A stretch of DNA of 64,000 nucleotides, taken from NCBI RefSeq assembly GCF_000423885.1, contig NZ_KE384102.1, positions 39,745 through 103,744 of the forward strand. The letters are read 5' to 3'. Positions within the stretch are counted from its first letter, which is position 1. The number at the start of each line of letters is the position of its first letter. This DNA is from Thermomonas fusca DSM 15424 (GTDB taxonomy: Bacteria > Pseudomonadota > Gammaproteobacteria > Xanthomonadales > Xanthomonadaceae). The notes beneath the pieces are model-generated. The model did not search any database and was not told the origin of the DNA. It saw only the letters and a list, made by a program, of their open reading frames with translations. Positions 42,427-50,009 of the stretch are shown here, one piece after another. The position numbers and the translations under genes were made by a program.

Positions 42427-43346
42427 CCGCGACGCCGGATCGGGATTCGCGCCACCGGCACCGCCACCAGATCGGCACCGCCTTCGCGGATCGGCGCGCC
42501 CGGCTCCGGCGCCCACGCCATCGCGCTGATGATTTCCCAGGTCGCCGGCAGGCCGGCATCGAAGCGGTGCGCTTCATACGCGGCGGCGGCGGCGGCAAAA
42601 CGCCCGCGCCCGGTCAAGGTGGCGCGGCGGCCGGCCAGCGCATTGGTCGCACCCAGCGCGCGCAGCTCGTGCATCAGCGCCGGCAGGTCCGGGTACACGG
42701 TGGTTTCCTCGTCGCGGTCCACCACCGGCTGGAAGAAGCCGGCGTTGATGAGCGCATCGCCGATCCCCGCGGTGTCCACGAACGGGCTGACGTGCGGCGC
42801 GGCGTCGGCCTGCGCGAACGCGCCGCGCAGCTCCCACAGGGTTTCCGGGCCAAAGGTCGAGAACAGCAGCAGGCCCTGCGGCTTGAGCACGCGGCGGAAG
42901 CCGTTGAGCACCGATTCCAGGTCCTCCACCCATTGCAGGCACAGGTTGGAAAACACAACGTCCACGCTGCCGTCGGCCAGCGGTAGCTGGCGCGCATCCG
43001 CGCAGACCTGCACTGGCGCGCGCGCGAACGGGTTGGGCAGCCAGCGCGACGCCGGCTTGGCCGCGGCGCGTGCTTGCCGCAGCATCGGCAGCGCAAGATC
43101 CAGCGACAGGATCTCCGCCTTCGGCCAGCGCTGCTGCAGCAGCGCGCTGGCATGGCCGGTGCCGCAGCCGAGGTCGAGCACGCGCTGCGGCGGCTGGCGC
43201 GCCAGCGCGGGATCGTCGAGGTAGTCCAGCGACTCCATCAGCCGCGCTTCGGCCAGACGTTGCAGCTGCGCCACCGCGTCATAGCCGGAGGCCGAACGCG
43301 AGAACGCGCGCCGCACCTGCCTGGCGTCGAACAGCGGCGCACTCAT
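42423..43346 (-). CDS. bioC: Malonyl-ACP O-methyltransferase BioC
   Basis: SAM-dependent enzyme that methylates malonyl-ACP so that fatty-acid synthesis can build pimeloyl-ACP methyl ester, the start of biotin synthesis. The 307-residue protein has the typical BioC N-terminus (FDARQVRRAFSRSASGYD). The SAM motif VLDLGCGTGHAS is near residue 56, and DVVFSNLCLQWVEDL near residue 129. It overlaps bioH upstream and the transporter gene downstream by 4 bp each. Confidence 0.94.
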   Translation of the reverse strand: MSAPLFDARQVRRAFSRSASGYDAVAQLQRLAEARLMESLDYLDDPALARQPPQRVLDLGCGTGHASALLQQRWPKAEILSLDLALPMLRQARAAAKPASRWLPNPFARAPVQVCADARQLPLADGSVDVVFSNLCLQWVEDLESVLNGFRRVLKPQGLLLFSTFGPETLWELRGAFAQADAAPHVSPFVDTAGIGDALINAGFFQPVVDRDEETTVYPDLPALMHELRALGATNALAGRRATLTGRGRFAAAAAAYEAHRFDAGLPATWEIISAMAWAPEPGAPIREGGADLVAVPVARIPIRRRG

Positions 43347-44119
43347 GCGCCCGCCTCCACGAGGAAGCCAAGCAGCGCCTGCGCGACCTCATCCGCATGG
43401 GTCAGGAACGGCGCGTGGCCGGCATGCTCGATCTGAACGTAGCGCGCGTTCGGCGCCAGCGCGGCGGACGCTTGCATCGCCGCCGGATTGACCAGCCGGT
43501 CGCGGCGCCCGCCCAGCCACAGGCTGGGCACGGCCAGCGCCGGCAGGGCGTCGCGCAGGTCGCTGTCTTCCAGCACCTGCAGCCCCTCCGCGAGCACCCG
43601 TGGCGACGGTTCGCCATGCGCCAGCACCTCGTCGCGCAGCATCCGCAGCTCCTCACGCATGCGGTCGGAGCCGAACGCCTCCAGCGCGATGAAGCGGTCG
43701 ATGGTGGCCTGCCAGTCCAGCCGCAGGCCGTCGGCGAAGCCGTGGAAGACTTCGGCCGGCATGCCCTGCGGCCAGTCGTCGGCGACCACGAATTTGGGCG
43801 TGGCGCAGACCATCGCCAGCGCCGGCACGCGCAACGGCTGCAGCGACGCCGCGCGCAGCGCGACCAGCCCGCCCAGCGACCAGCCGCACCACGGCGCCAC
43901 AGGCAACGTCTCCAGCAGCGCCTGCGCGCAGGCATCAAGCGCCAGCGGCACCCCGCAATCGCGGCTGTGGCCGTGGCCGGGCAGGTCCACCACGTGCAGG
44001 GTGCGGTGCGCGCGCAGCGCCTCCACCAGCGGCGCGAAGATGCCGCCGTGCATGGCCCAGCCATGCAGCAGCACCAGCGGCGGGCCGCTGCCCACGATTT
44101 CCACATGCAGCTTGTTCAT
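43343..44119 (-). CDS. bioH: Pimeloyl-ACP methyl ester carboxylesterase BioH
   Basis: Alpha/beta hydrolase that removes the methyl group from pimeloyl-ACP methyl ester, ending the BioC-BioH branch. The 258-residue protein has LLHGWAMHGG near residue 18, the nucleophile GWSLGG near residue 82, the Asp in GGRRDRLV and the His in EHAGHAPF. The start MNKLHVEIV was chosen for its match to the family. The stop overlaps the bioC start (ATGA). It is separated from bioF by an oppositely oriented dehydrogenase gene. Confidence 0.94.
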   Translation of the reverse strand: MNKLHVEIVGSGPPLVLLHGWAMHGGIFAPLVEALRAHRTLHVVDLPGHGHSRDCGVPLALDACAQALLETLPVAPWCGWSLGGLVALRAASLQPLRVPALAMVCATPKFVVADDWPQGMPAEVFHGFADGLRLDWQATIDRFIALEAFGSDRMREELRMLRDEVLAHGEPSPRVLAEGLQVLEDSDLRDALPALAVPSLWLGGRRDRLVNPAAMQASAALAPNARYVQIEHAGHAPFLTHADEVAQALLGFLVEAGA

Positions 44120-44161
44120 TGATCTCGCGCCAACAGCGCGCGGCAGGTTCCGGAACCGCGC

Positions 44162-44167
44162 ATTATC
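44162..44167 (-). promoter_or_regulatory. -10 element of bioH-bioC
   Basis: GATAAT on the minus strand lies 42 nt before the bioH ATG, inside the 13-mer CGCGCGATAATGC that also occurs at mnmG. It gives bioH-bioC a promoter of its own. Confidence 0.45.
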
Positions 44168-44227
44168 GCGCGAAGCCGATCCCGCCCGCCGTATCGTGGG
44201 CTGATCACCCAGCCACCGGAGCCGCCC

Positions 44228-45700
44228 ATGCATGCCAGCCGCCAGCCATCCCTCGACGATTCCGGGCTGTGGCGCGAGCAGGCGCTGATAGCCGGGCAAT
44301 GGCGCGACTCGGACGCCGGCGGCCGCTGCGAAGTGCGCAATCCCGCCAGCGGGGCGCTGCTGGGCACGGTGCCGGACATGGGCGCAGCGGAAACCCGCCA
44401 GGCGGTCGATGCCGCCCACGCCGCCTTTCCGGCATGGGCCGCCACCACCGCGAAACAGCGCGCGCAGGTACTGCGCCGGATGCACGACCTGATGATGCAG
44501 CACCAGCACGACCTGGCCGTGCTGATGACCGCCGAACAGGGCAAGCCGCTGGCGGAAGCGCTGGGCGAGATCGCGTATTCGGCCAGCTACTTCGAGTGGT
44601 TCGGCGAACAGGCCAAGCGCATGGACGGCGACACCGTCCCCGGCCATGCCGCCGACAAGCGCATCCTCACCCTGCGCCAGCCGGTAGGCGTGGTCGCCGC
44701 GATCACGCCGTGGAATTTCCCCTCGGCGATGCTGGGCCGCAAGCTGGGACCGGCGCTCGCAGCGGGCTGCACGGTGGTCTGCAAACCGGCGCTGCAGACG
44801 CCGTTCTCGGCGCTGGCGCTGGGCGTGATCGGCGAACGCGCCGGGCTGCCGCCGGGCGTGATGAACATCGTGACCGGCGACGACGCGCCCGCCATCGGTG
44901 CCGAGATGACCGCCAACCCGAAGGTGCGCAAGCTCGGCTTCACCGGCTCCACCGCGGTCGGCAAGCAGCTGATGGCGCAGTGCGCGGGCGGGCTCAAGCG
45001 GCTGTCGCTGGAACTGGGCGGCAATGCGCCGTTCATCGTGTTCGACGACGCCGACCTCGACGCCGCGGTGGCCGGCGCCATCGCCAGCAAGTTCCGCAAC
45101 AGCGGGCAGACCTGCGTCTGCGCCAACCGACTGTTCGTGCAGGCGGGGGTCCATGGCGCGTTCGCGGAAAAACTCGTGGCGGCGGTACGCGCGCTGCGGG
45201 TGGGTGACGGCCTGCTGGGCGATACCGACCAAGGCCCGCTGATCGATGCCAAGGCGCTGGCCAAGGTCGAAGCGCATATCGCCGATGCGCTGGCGAAGGG
45301 CGCGCGCATCGCCATCGGTGGCCATCGCCACGCGCTGGGCGGCACCTTCTTCGAACCCACCGTGCTGCTCGACGCCGGCGACAACATGCTGCTGGCGCAC
45401 GAGGAAACCTTCGGCCCGGTGGCGCCGCTGCTGCGCTTCGAAACCGAAGACGAGGTGCTGCGCCGTGCCAACGCCACTCCGTTCGGACTGGCCGCGTATT
45501 TCTACACCCGCGACCTGGCCCGCAGCTGGCGGGTGTCGGAAGCGCTGCAGGCCGGCATGGTGGGCATCAACACCGGGCTGATTTCCACCGAGGTGGCGCC
45601 GTTCGGCGGGGTGAAGCAGTCCGGCGTCGGCCGCGAAGGATCGAAGTACGGCCTCGACGACTACACCGAGCTGAAGTACGTCTGCATCGGCGGCGTGTAG
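44228..45700 (+). CDS. gabD: NAD(P)-dependent succinate-semialdehyde dehydrogenase-type enzyme
   Basis: A 490-residue aldehyde dehydrogenase of the GabD group, which oxidises succinate semialdehyde to succinate. ITPWNFPSAMLGRKLGPALAAG is near residue 160, the Rossmann segment GFTGSTAVGKQL near residue 238, the catalytic Glu in LELGGNAPF near residue 262 and the catalytic Cys in NSGQTCVCANR near residue 296. GGAG precedes the ATG. It is inserted on the opposite strand between bioF and bioH, so the biotin genes form two transcripts. Confidence 0.9.
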   Translation: MHASRQPSLDDSGLWREQALIAGQWRDSDAGGRCEVRNPASGALLGTVPDMGAAETRQAVDAAHAAFPAWAATTAKQRAQVLRRMHDLMMQHQHDLAVLMTAEQGKPLAEALGEIAYSASYFEWFGEQAKRMDGDTVPGHAADKRILTLRQPVGVVAAITPWNFPSAMLGRKLGPALAAGCTVVCKPALQTPFSALALGVIGERAGLPPGVMNIVTGDDAPAIGAEMTANPKVRKLGFTGSTAVGKQLMAQCAGGLKRLSLELGGNAPFIVFDDADLDAAVAGAIASKFRNSGQTCVCANRLFVQAGVHGAFAEKLVAAVRALRVGDGLLGDTDQGPLIDAKALAKVEAHIADALAKGARIAIGGHRHALGGTFFEPTVLLDAGDNMLLAHEETFGPVAPLLRFETEDEVLRRANATPFGLAAYFYTRDLARSWRVSEALQAGMVGINTGLISTEVAPFGGVKQSGVGREGSKYGLDDYTELKYVCIGGV

Positions 45701-45739
45701 CGCGCAGCGTCGTCGAGGCGATCGCGCCGCACCGCTGCC

Positions 45740-46960
45740 TCAGGTGGCGGCAGCGGCGAACACGCCGGCCCGCGCGTAGTCGCGCGCGCGCGCCAGCGCG
45801 TCCAGTAACTTGTCGACGTCGGCTTCGGTATGCGCGGCCGACAGGGTGATGCGCAGGCGCGCACTGCCCTCCGGTACGGTGGGCGGACGGATCGCCGCCA
45901 CCCAGAACCCCTGCCGTTCCAGCGCCGCGGCCATCGCCAGCGCATCCGCTTCTGCCCCGCACAGCAGCGGCTGGATCGGGGTTTCCGAGGGCAGCAGTTC
46001 CAGTTCGTGGCGGCGCGCACCGGCGCGGAAGCGCTGCACCAGCGCGGAGAGTTTTTCGCGCCGCCAGTGTTCGCGCCGCGCCAGCTTGACCGCCGCCAGC
46101 GAGGCCGCGGCCTGCGCCGGCGGCAGCGCGGTGGTGTAGATGTACGGGCGCGCGGTTTCGGCCAGGTGGCGGACCAGATCGGCTTCGCCGGCGACCACCG
46201 CACCGTAGCTGCCGAGCGCCTTGCCGAGAGTGACCAGCCGCAGCGGCACCGCGGCGCTGTCCAGCCCGGCGTCATCGATACTGCCGCGGCCTTCCTCGCC
46301 CAACACGCCAGCGCCGTGGGCGTCGTCCACGTACAGGGTGGCGCGCTGCACCCGCGCCACCAGCGCCAGCTGCTTCAGCGGGGCGATGTCGCCGTCCATG
46401 CTGAACACGCCATCGGTGGCCAACAGCGCGGCGCCATCCGGCCAGCCGCGCAGCTGCCGCAGCGCGGCCTCGGGATCGGCATGCGGATAGCGGCGCAGGG
46501 CGCAGCCGGCCAGCTGCGCGCCGTCGATCAGGCTGGCGTGGTTGAGCCGGTCCTGCACGCAGACATCGCCCTTGCCTAGCAGCGCCTGCAGCACCGCCAG
46601 ATTGGCCATGTAGCCATTGGCGAACAGCAGCGCCGACGGCACGCCCAGCCAGTCGGCGACCTCGCGTTCCAACGCTTCGTGGGCGGCATGGTGGCCGCAG
46701 ACCAGGTGCGAGGCGACGCCGCCGACGCCTTCGCGCGCGGCCATGTCCTGCAGCGCGCCGGCCACCGCGAACTGCTGCGACAGGCCCAGGTAATCGTTTC
46801 CGCAGAAGTTCAGCAGCCAGCGCGGCACGCCGTCGGCGCCGGCCACTTCGCAACGCGCACCGTCGCGATGCAGCACGCTGCGGCGAACGCGGATCCGCTG
46901 CTCGGCGGCGCGTCGCTCACGCTGCGCGGCGATGCGGGCGGGCAGCGAATCGCGCGCCAT
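45740..46960 (-). CDS. bioF: 8-amino-7-oxononanoate synthase BioF
   Basis: PLP enzyme that condenses pimeloyl-ACP (or -CoA) with L-alanine in biotin synthesis. The 406-residue protein has NFCGNDYLGL near residue 50, YVDDAHGAGVLGE near residue 210 and the PLP lysine in TLGKALGSYG near residue 245. The start lies one base after the bioB stop, so bioB-bioF is an operon. It converges on the dehydrogenase gene. Confidence 0.95.
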   Translation of the reverse strand: MARDSLPARIAAQRERRAAEQRIRVRRSVLHRDGARCEVAGADGVPRWLLNFCGNDYLGLSQQFAVAGALQDMAAREGVGGVASHLVCGHHAAHEALEREVADWLGVPSALLFANGYMANLAVLQALLGKGDVCVQDRLNHASLIDGAQLAGCALRRYPHADPEAALRQLRGWPDGAALLATDGVFSMDGDIAPLKQLALVARVQRATLYVDDAHGAGVLGEEGRGSIDDAGLDSAAVPLRLVTLGKALGSYGAVVAGEADLVRHLAETARPYIYTTALPPAQAAASLAAVKLARREHWRREKLSALVQRFRAGARRHELELLPSETPIQPLLCGAEADALAMAAALERQGFWVAAIRPPTVPEGSARLRITLSAAHTEADVDKLLDALARARDYARAGVFAAAAT

Positions 46961-46961
46961 C

Positions 46962-47996
46962 TCAGGCGGCTTCGGTGATGCCAGCGTGCACCGTGGCGGT
47001 GCAGGCGTCGATGCTGTCGTCGCACGCGGTTTCGACCTGCATCGGCCGCAGGCCGAGGCGTTCGAACAGCGCCTTGTCGCGCCCGGTGTCCGGATTGCCG
47101 GTGGTCAACAGCTTCTCCCCGTGGAAGATCGAATTCGCGCCTGCGCCGAAGCATAGCGCCTGCAGCTCGTCGGACATCGTCTCACGGCCCGCGGACAGCC
47201 GGACCATCGATTTCGGCATCATGATCCGGGCCACCGCGACCGTGCGCACAAATTCGAACGGATCCAGTTCGACGGTGCCGTGCAGCGGCGTGCCTTCCAC
47301 CTGCACCAGCCGGTTGATCGGCACCGAATCCGGGTGCGCCGGCAGGTTGGCCAGCGTCATCAGCAAGCCGGCGCGCTGGCGGCGCGACTCGCCCATGCCG
47401 ACGATGCCGCCGCAGCAGGTCTTCATGCCGGCATCGCGCACCTGCGCGAGGGTGTCGAAGCGATCCTGCATCTGGCGGGTGTGGATCACGTCGCCGTAGA
47501 ACTCGGGATCGGTGTCGATGTTGTGGTTGTAGTAGTCCAGCCCGGCGTCCTTGAGCGCCTGTGCCTGCCCGCCGCTGAGCATGCCGAGGGTGGCGCAGGT
47601 CTCCAGCCCCAGCGCCTTCACCTCGCGGATCATCTCGGCGACCTTCGGAATATCGCGGTCCTTCGGCGAACGCCAGGCCGCGCCCATGCAGAAGCGCGAA
47701 GCGCCGGCGGCCTTGGCCTGGCGCGCCTTCTCCACCACCTCGGCCGGCTCCATCAGCTTGGTCGCGTCGACGCCGGTGTGGTAGCGCGCCGCCTGCGGGC
47801 AGTAACTGCAGTCCTCCGGGCAGCCGCCGGTCTTCACCGACAGCAGCGTGGACACCTGCACCTCGCTCGGGTCGAAGTGCTGGCGGTGGGCGCTGGCGGC
47901 GCGGTAGAGCAACTCGGTGAAGGGCAGCGCGAACAGCGCTTCCACCTCACTGCGGCTCCAGTCATGGCGAACGGGGAAAGCGACGACCTCGGGCAT
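46962..47996 (-). CDS. bioB: Biotin synthase BioB
   Basis: Radical-SAM enzyme that inserts sulfur into dethiobiotin. The 344-residue protein has the [4Fe-4S] motif CPEDCSYC near residue 60, followed by YHTGV. YYNHNIDTDPEFY is near residue 158, and the conserved Arg of SMVRLSAGRE near residue 265. The start at 47996 (MPEVVAFPVRHDWS) was preferred to a longer frame beginning 66 bp upstream that would cover the probable promoter. A BirA-like operator overlaps that promoter. Confidence 0.96.
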   Translation of the reverse strand: MPEVVAFPVRHDWSRSEVEALFALPFTELLYRAASAHRQHFDPSEVQVSTLLSVKTGGCPEDCSYCPQAARYHTGVDATKLMEPAEVVEKARQAKAAGASRFCMGAAWRSPKDRDIPKVAEMIREVKALGLETCATLGMLSGGQAQALKDAGLDYYNHNIDTDPEFYGDVIHTRQMQDRFDTLAQVRDAGMKTCCGGIVGMGESRRQRAGLLMTLANLPAHPDSVPINRLVQVEGTPLHGTVELDPFEFVRTVAVARIMMPKSMVRLSAGRETMSDELQALCFGAGANSIFHGEKLLTTGNPDTGRDKALFERLGLRPMQVETACDDSIDACTATVHAGITEAA

Positions 47997-48033
47997 GGGG
48001 TTTTTCCGACTGACGCAGGGCGCGAAGGCGCGC

Positions 48034-48062
48034 AGTCTGGAACGCATGCCCGTCACCGTCAA
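48034..48062 (-). promoter_or_regulatory. bioBF promoter (-35 and -10)
   Basis: On the minus strand TTGACG (48062-48057), a 17-bp spacer and CAGACT (48039-48034) form a plausible sigma-70 promoter. The leader would be about 30 nt. The -35 element is one arm of the BirA-like operator. Confidence 0.4.
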
Positions 48063-48771
48063 CCAAATCAGGCAAGTCAGAGTTGACGGAAAGTGGTGCG
48101 CGCCGCTGTGCTGGTTGTTCCCGCCGCGCTGCCTGGTCTGCGGCGATCCCGGCCTGCCGGGGCGCGACCTGTGCGCCGCCTGCCACGTCGCGCTGCCGCG
48201 CCCGCGCCACGCTTGCCCGCGCTGCGCGCTGCCGATGCCCGAAGCCGCAACCTGCCCGGCCTGCCTCGCGCGACCGCCGCCACTGGAGGCCGCGCATGCA
48301 GCCTTCGACTACGCGTTCCCGTTTGACCGGCTGCTGCCGCGGCTGAAGTTCCATCGCGATTTCGCCGCCGGGCGGGTGCTGGCGCAGTGCATGGCCGAGC
48401 GCTTCGCCGGCCTGCCGCGCCCGCAGGCGCTGGTGCCAGTGCCGCTGCACCGCGAACGGCTGCGCCAGCGCGGCTACGACCAGGCGCTGGAACTAGCGCG
48501 ACCGCTGGCCAGGGCGCTGGACCTGCCGCTGCACGCCGGGCTGCTGCAGAGAGCCAAGGCCACCCGGGCGCAGTCGCGGCTGGACGCGGAGGCGCGCGGA
48601 CGCAACCTGCGCGGCGCGTTCCGCGTGGACGCCCGGGCGACATTGCCGGCGCACGTGGCGCTGATCGATGACGTGATGACCACCGGCGCCACCCTGCACG
48701 CCGCCGCCTGGGCCCTGCGCGCAGCGGGCGTGGCGCGCATCGATGCCTGGGTGTGCGCGCGCGTGGCTTGA
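48046..48771 (+). CDS. comF: ComF family phosphoribosyltransferase-like protein
   Basis: A 241-residue ComF/GntX-type protein. Paired cysteines (PRCLVCG, LCAACH, CPRC, CPAC) form an N-terminal zinc-ribbon region, and a phosphoribosyltransferase domain follows with the PRPP loop VALIDDVMTTGATL near residue 205. ComF is needed for DNA uptake in naturally competent bacteria; its biochemical role is unsettled. The start at 48046 gives the usual length and leaves 49 bp to the divergent bioB. The longer frame would run into bioB. Confidence 0.87.
   Translation: MPVTVNQIRQVRVDGKWCAPLCWLFPPRCLVCGDPGLPGRDLCAACHVALPRPRHACPRCALPMPEAATCPACLARPPPLEAAHAAFDYAFPFDRLLPRLKFHRDFAAGRVLAQCMAERFAGLPRPQALVPVPLHRERLRQRGYDQALELARPLARALDLPLHAGLLQRAKATRAQSRLDAEARGRNLRGAFRVDARATLPAHVALIDDVMTTGATLHAAAWALRAAGVARIDAWVCARVA
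48056..48089. promoter_or_regulatory. Candidate BirA (biotin operator) site for bioBF
   Basis: CCGTCAACC-N16-AGTTGACGG is an imperfect inverted repeat resembling the enterobacterial biotin operator TTGTAAACC-N15-GGTTTACAA (6 and 5 of 9 matches in the two arms). The spacer even begins AAATC, as in E. coli. It overlaps the bioBF -35 element and lies within the first codons of comF. Confidence 0.4.
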
Positions 48772-48788
48772 CCCGCCGCGCCGGCTGC

Positions 48789-49712
48789 TCAGGCCGCAAC
48801 CACCTTCGCGCGCAGGGCGAAATCCAGCGCGATGCCGGCAAACAGCGCCATTCCCACCCAGTTGTTGTGCAGGAAGGCGCGGAAGCAGGCCGCGCGCTCG
48901 CGCCCGCGCGCCAGCCCGAACTCCCACGCCACCAGCACCAATGCCATGCCCATGCCTGTCCAGTACCAGACGCCCATCCCGGCCTCGCGGCCGACCAGCG
49001 CCAGCGCGAAGAACATGCAGGCGTACAGCACGCCCTGGGCGGCGAGGTCCATGTCACCGAACAGGATCGCGGTGGACTTCGATCCCATCCGAATGTCGTC
49101 GTCGCGATCGACCATCGCATACCAGGTGTCGTAGGCAGTGGCCCAGAAGATGTTGGCCACGTACAGCACCCACGCCACCGGCGGCACCGCCCCGGTCAGC
49201 GCGGCAAATCCCATCGGGATACCCCAGCCGAACGCCATGCCCAGATAGACCTGCGGCAGGTAGGTGTAACGCTTCAGGTACGGATAGCTGGCCGCCAGCA
49301 GCACCCCGACCACGCTCATGTAGATGGCCAGGCGGTTCAACGTCAGCACCAGCGCGAACGCCACCAGCATCAGCACCGCGAACACGACCAGTGCCTCGCG
49401 CCCGGACACCTCACCGGTGGCCAGCGGCCGGTGTTTGGTGCGCTCCACGCTGCCGTCCAGCCAGCGGTCGGCGTAGTCGTTGATCACGCAGCCGGCCGAA
49501 CGGGTCAGCCACACCCCCAGCGAGAACACCAGCAGCGGCCACAGCGGCGGCACCCCATCGGCGGCAATCCACAGCCCCCACCAGGTCGGCCACAGCAGCA
49601 GCATCCAGCCGATCGGCCGATCCGCGCGCACCAGTTTCCAGTACAGGCGCAGGCGCTGGCGCCAGCGCGGCGCGATGGCGGAAGTCGGCGAAGAATCTGG
49701 AGAGTGGGCCAT
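48789..49712 (-). CDS. ubiA: 4-hydroxybenzoate octaprenyltransferase UbiA
   Basis: Integral-membrane prenyltransferase that attaches the polyprenyl tail to 4-hydroxybenzoate in ubiquinone synthesis. The 307-residue protein has the first Asp-rich motif NDYADRWLD near residue 87 and the second YAMVDRDDDI near residue 204, with about eight membrane helices. The start at 49712 (MAHSPDSS) gives the family length; the longer frame runs into the tRNA gene. It converges on comF with a 17-bp gap. Confidence 0.93.
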   Translation of the reverse strand: MAHSPDSSPTSAIAPRWRQRLRLYWKLVRADRPIGWMLLLWPTWWGLWIAADGVPPLWPLLVFSLGVWLTRSAGCVINDYADRWLDGSVERTKHRPLATGEVSGREALVVFAVLMLVAFALVLTLNRLAIYMSVVGVLLAASYPYLKRYTYLPQVYLGMAFGWGIPMGFAALTGAVPPVAWVLYVANIFWATAYDTWYAMVDRDDDIRMGSKSTAILFGDMDLAAQGVLYACMFFALALVGREAGMGVWYWTGMGMALVLVAWEFGLARGRERAACFRAFLHNNWVGMALFAGIALDFALRAKVVAA

Positions 49713-49810
49713 CGTGGATGCGCGGGGTTCGATGTGATCGCGGGGCGCAATAACCAGGGGAAACGCTGGCGCCGAACCGGAAGGATCACGACGATCCTTC
49801 ACCATGAAGG

Positions 49811-49887
49811 TGGCGCGCCTGGAGGGATTCGAACCCCCGACCAATGGCTTCGGAAGCCACTACTCTATCCGGCTGAGCTACAGGCGC
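49811..49887 (-). tRNA. tRNA-Arg (anticodon CCG)
   Basis: The 77-nt cloverleaf includes an encoded CCA end. The acceptor stem GCGCCTG / CAGGCGC, a D-arm with GTAGCTCAGCCGGATAGAG, an anticodon arm GTGGC-TTCCGAA-GCCAT with anticodon CCG, and a T-arm with GGTTCGAATCC are all present. It reads CGG codons. A GAGAAT -10-like hexamer stands about 37 nt upstream. Confidence 0.97.
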
Positions 49888-49963
49888 GTTGCGCTGCCGG
49901 TGGCGGCAACGAGACGGGCATTCTCGCATGGTTCACGCGCATTTTGGCTGCCCCGGAAACGGA

Positions 49964-49985
49964 ACGGCCCGCTTGCGCGGGCCGT
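49964..49985 (-). terminator. Rho-independent terminator after the M4 protease gene
   Basis: ACGGCCCGC / GCGGGCCGT forms a perfect 9-bp stem with a 4-nt loop. On the minus strand a T-rich tail (TCCGTTTCC) follows. It lies 25 bp after the protease stop codon. Confidence 0.65.
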
Positions 49986-50009
49986 CCGTGTGGCGATATT
50001 GCGGGTGAC

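Noticed and set aside
45701..45739. Terminator between the dehydrogenase gene and bioF
   Set aside because: No stable hairpin with a T tail could be found in the 39-bp gap.
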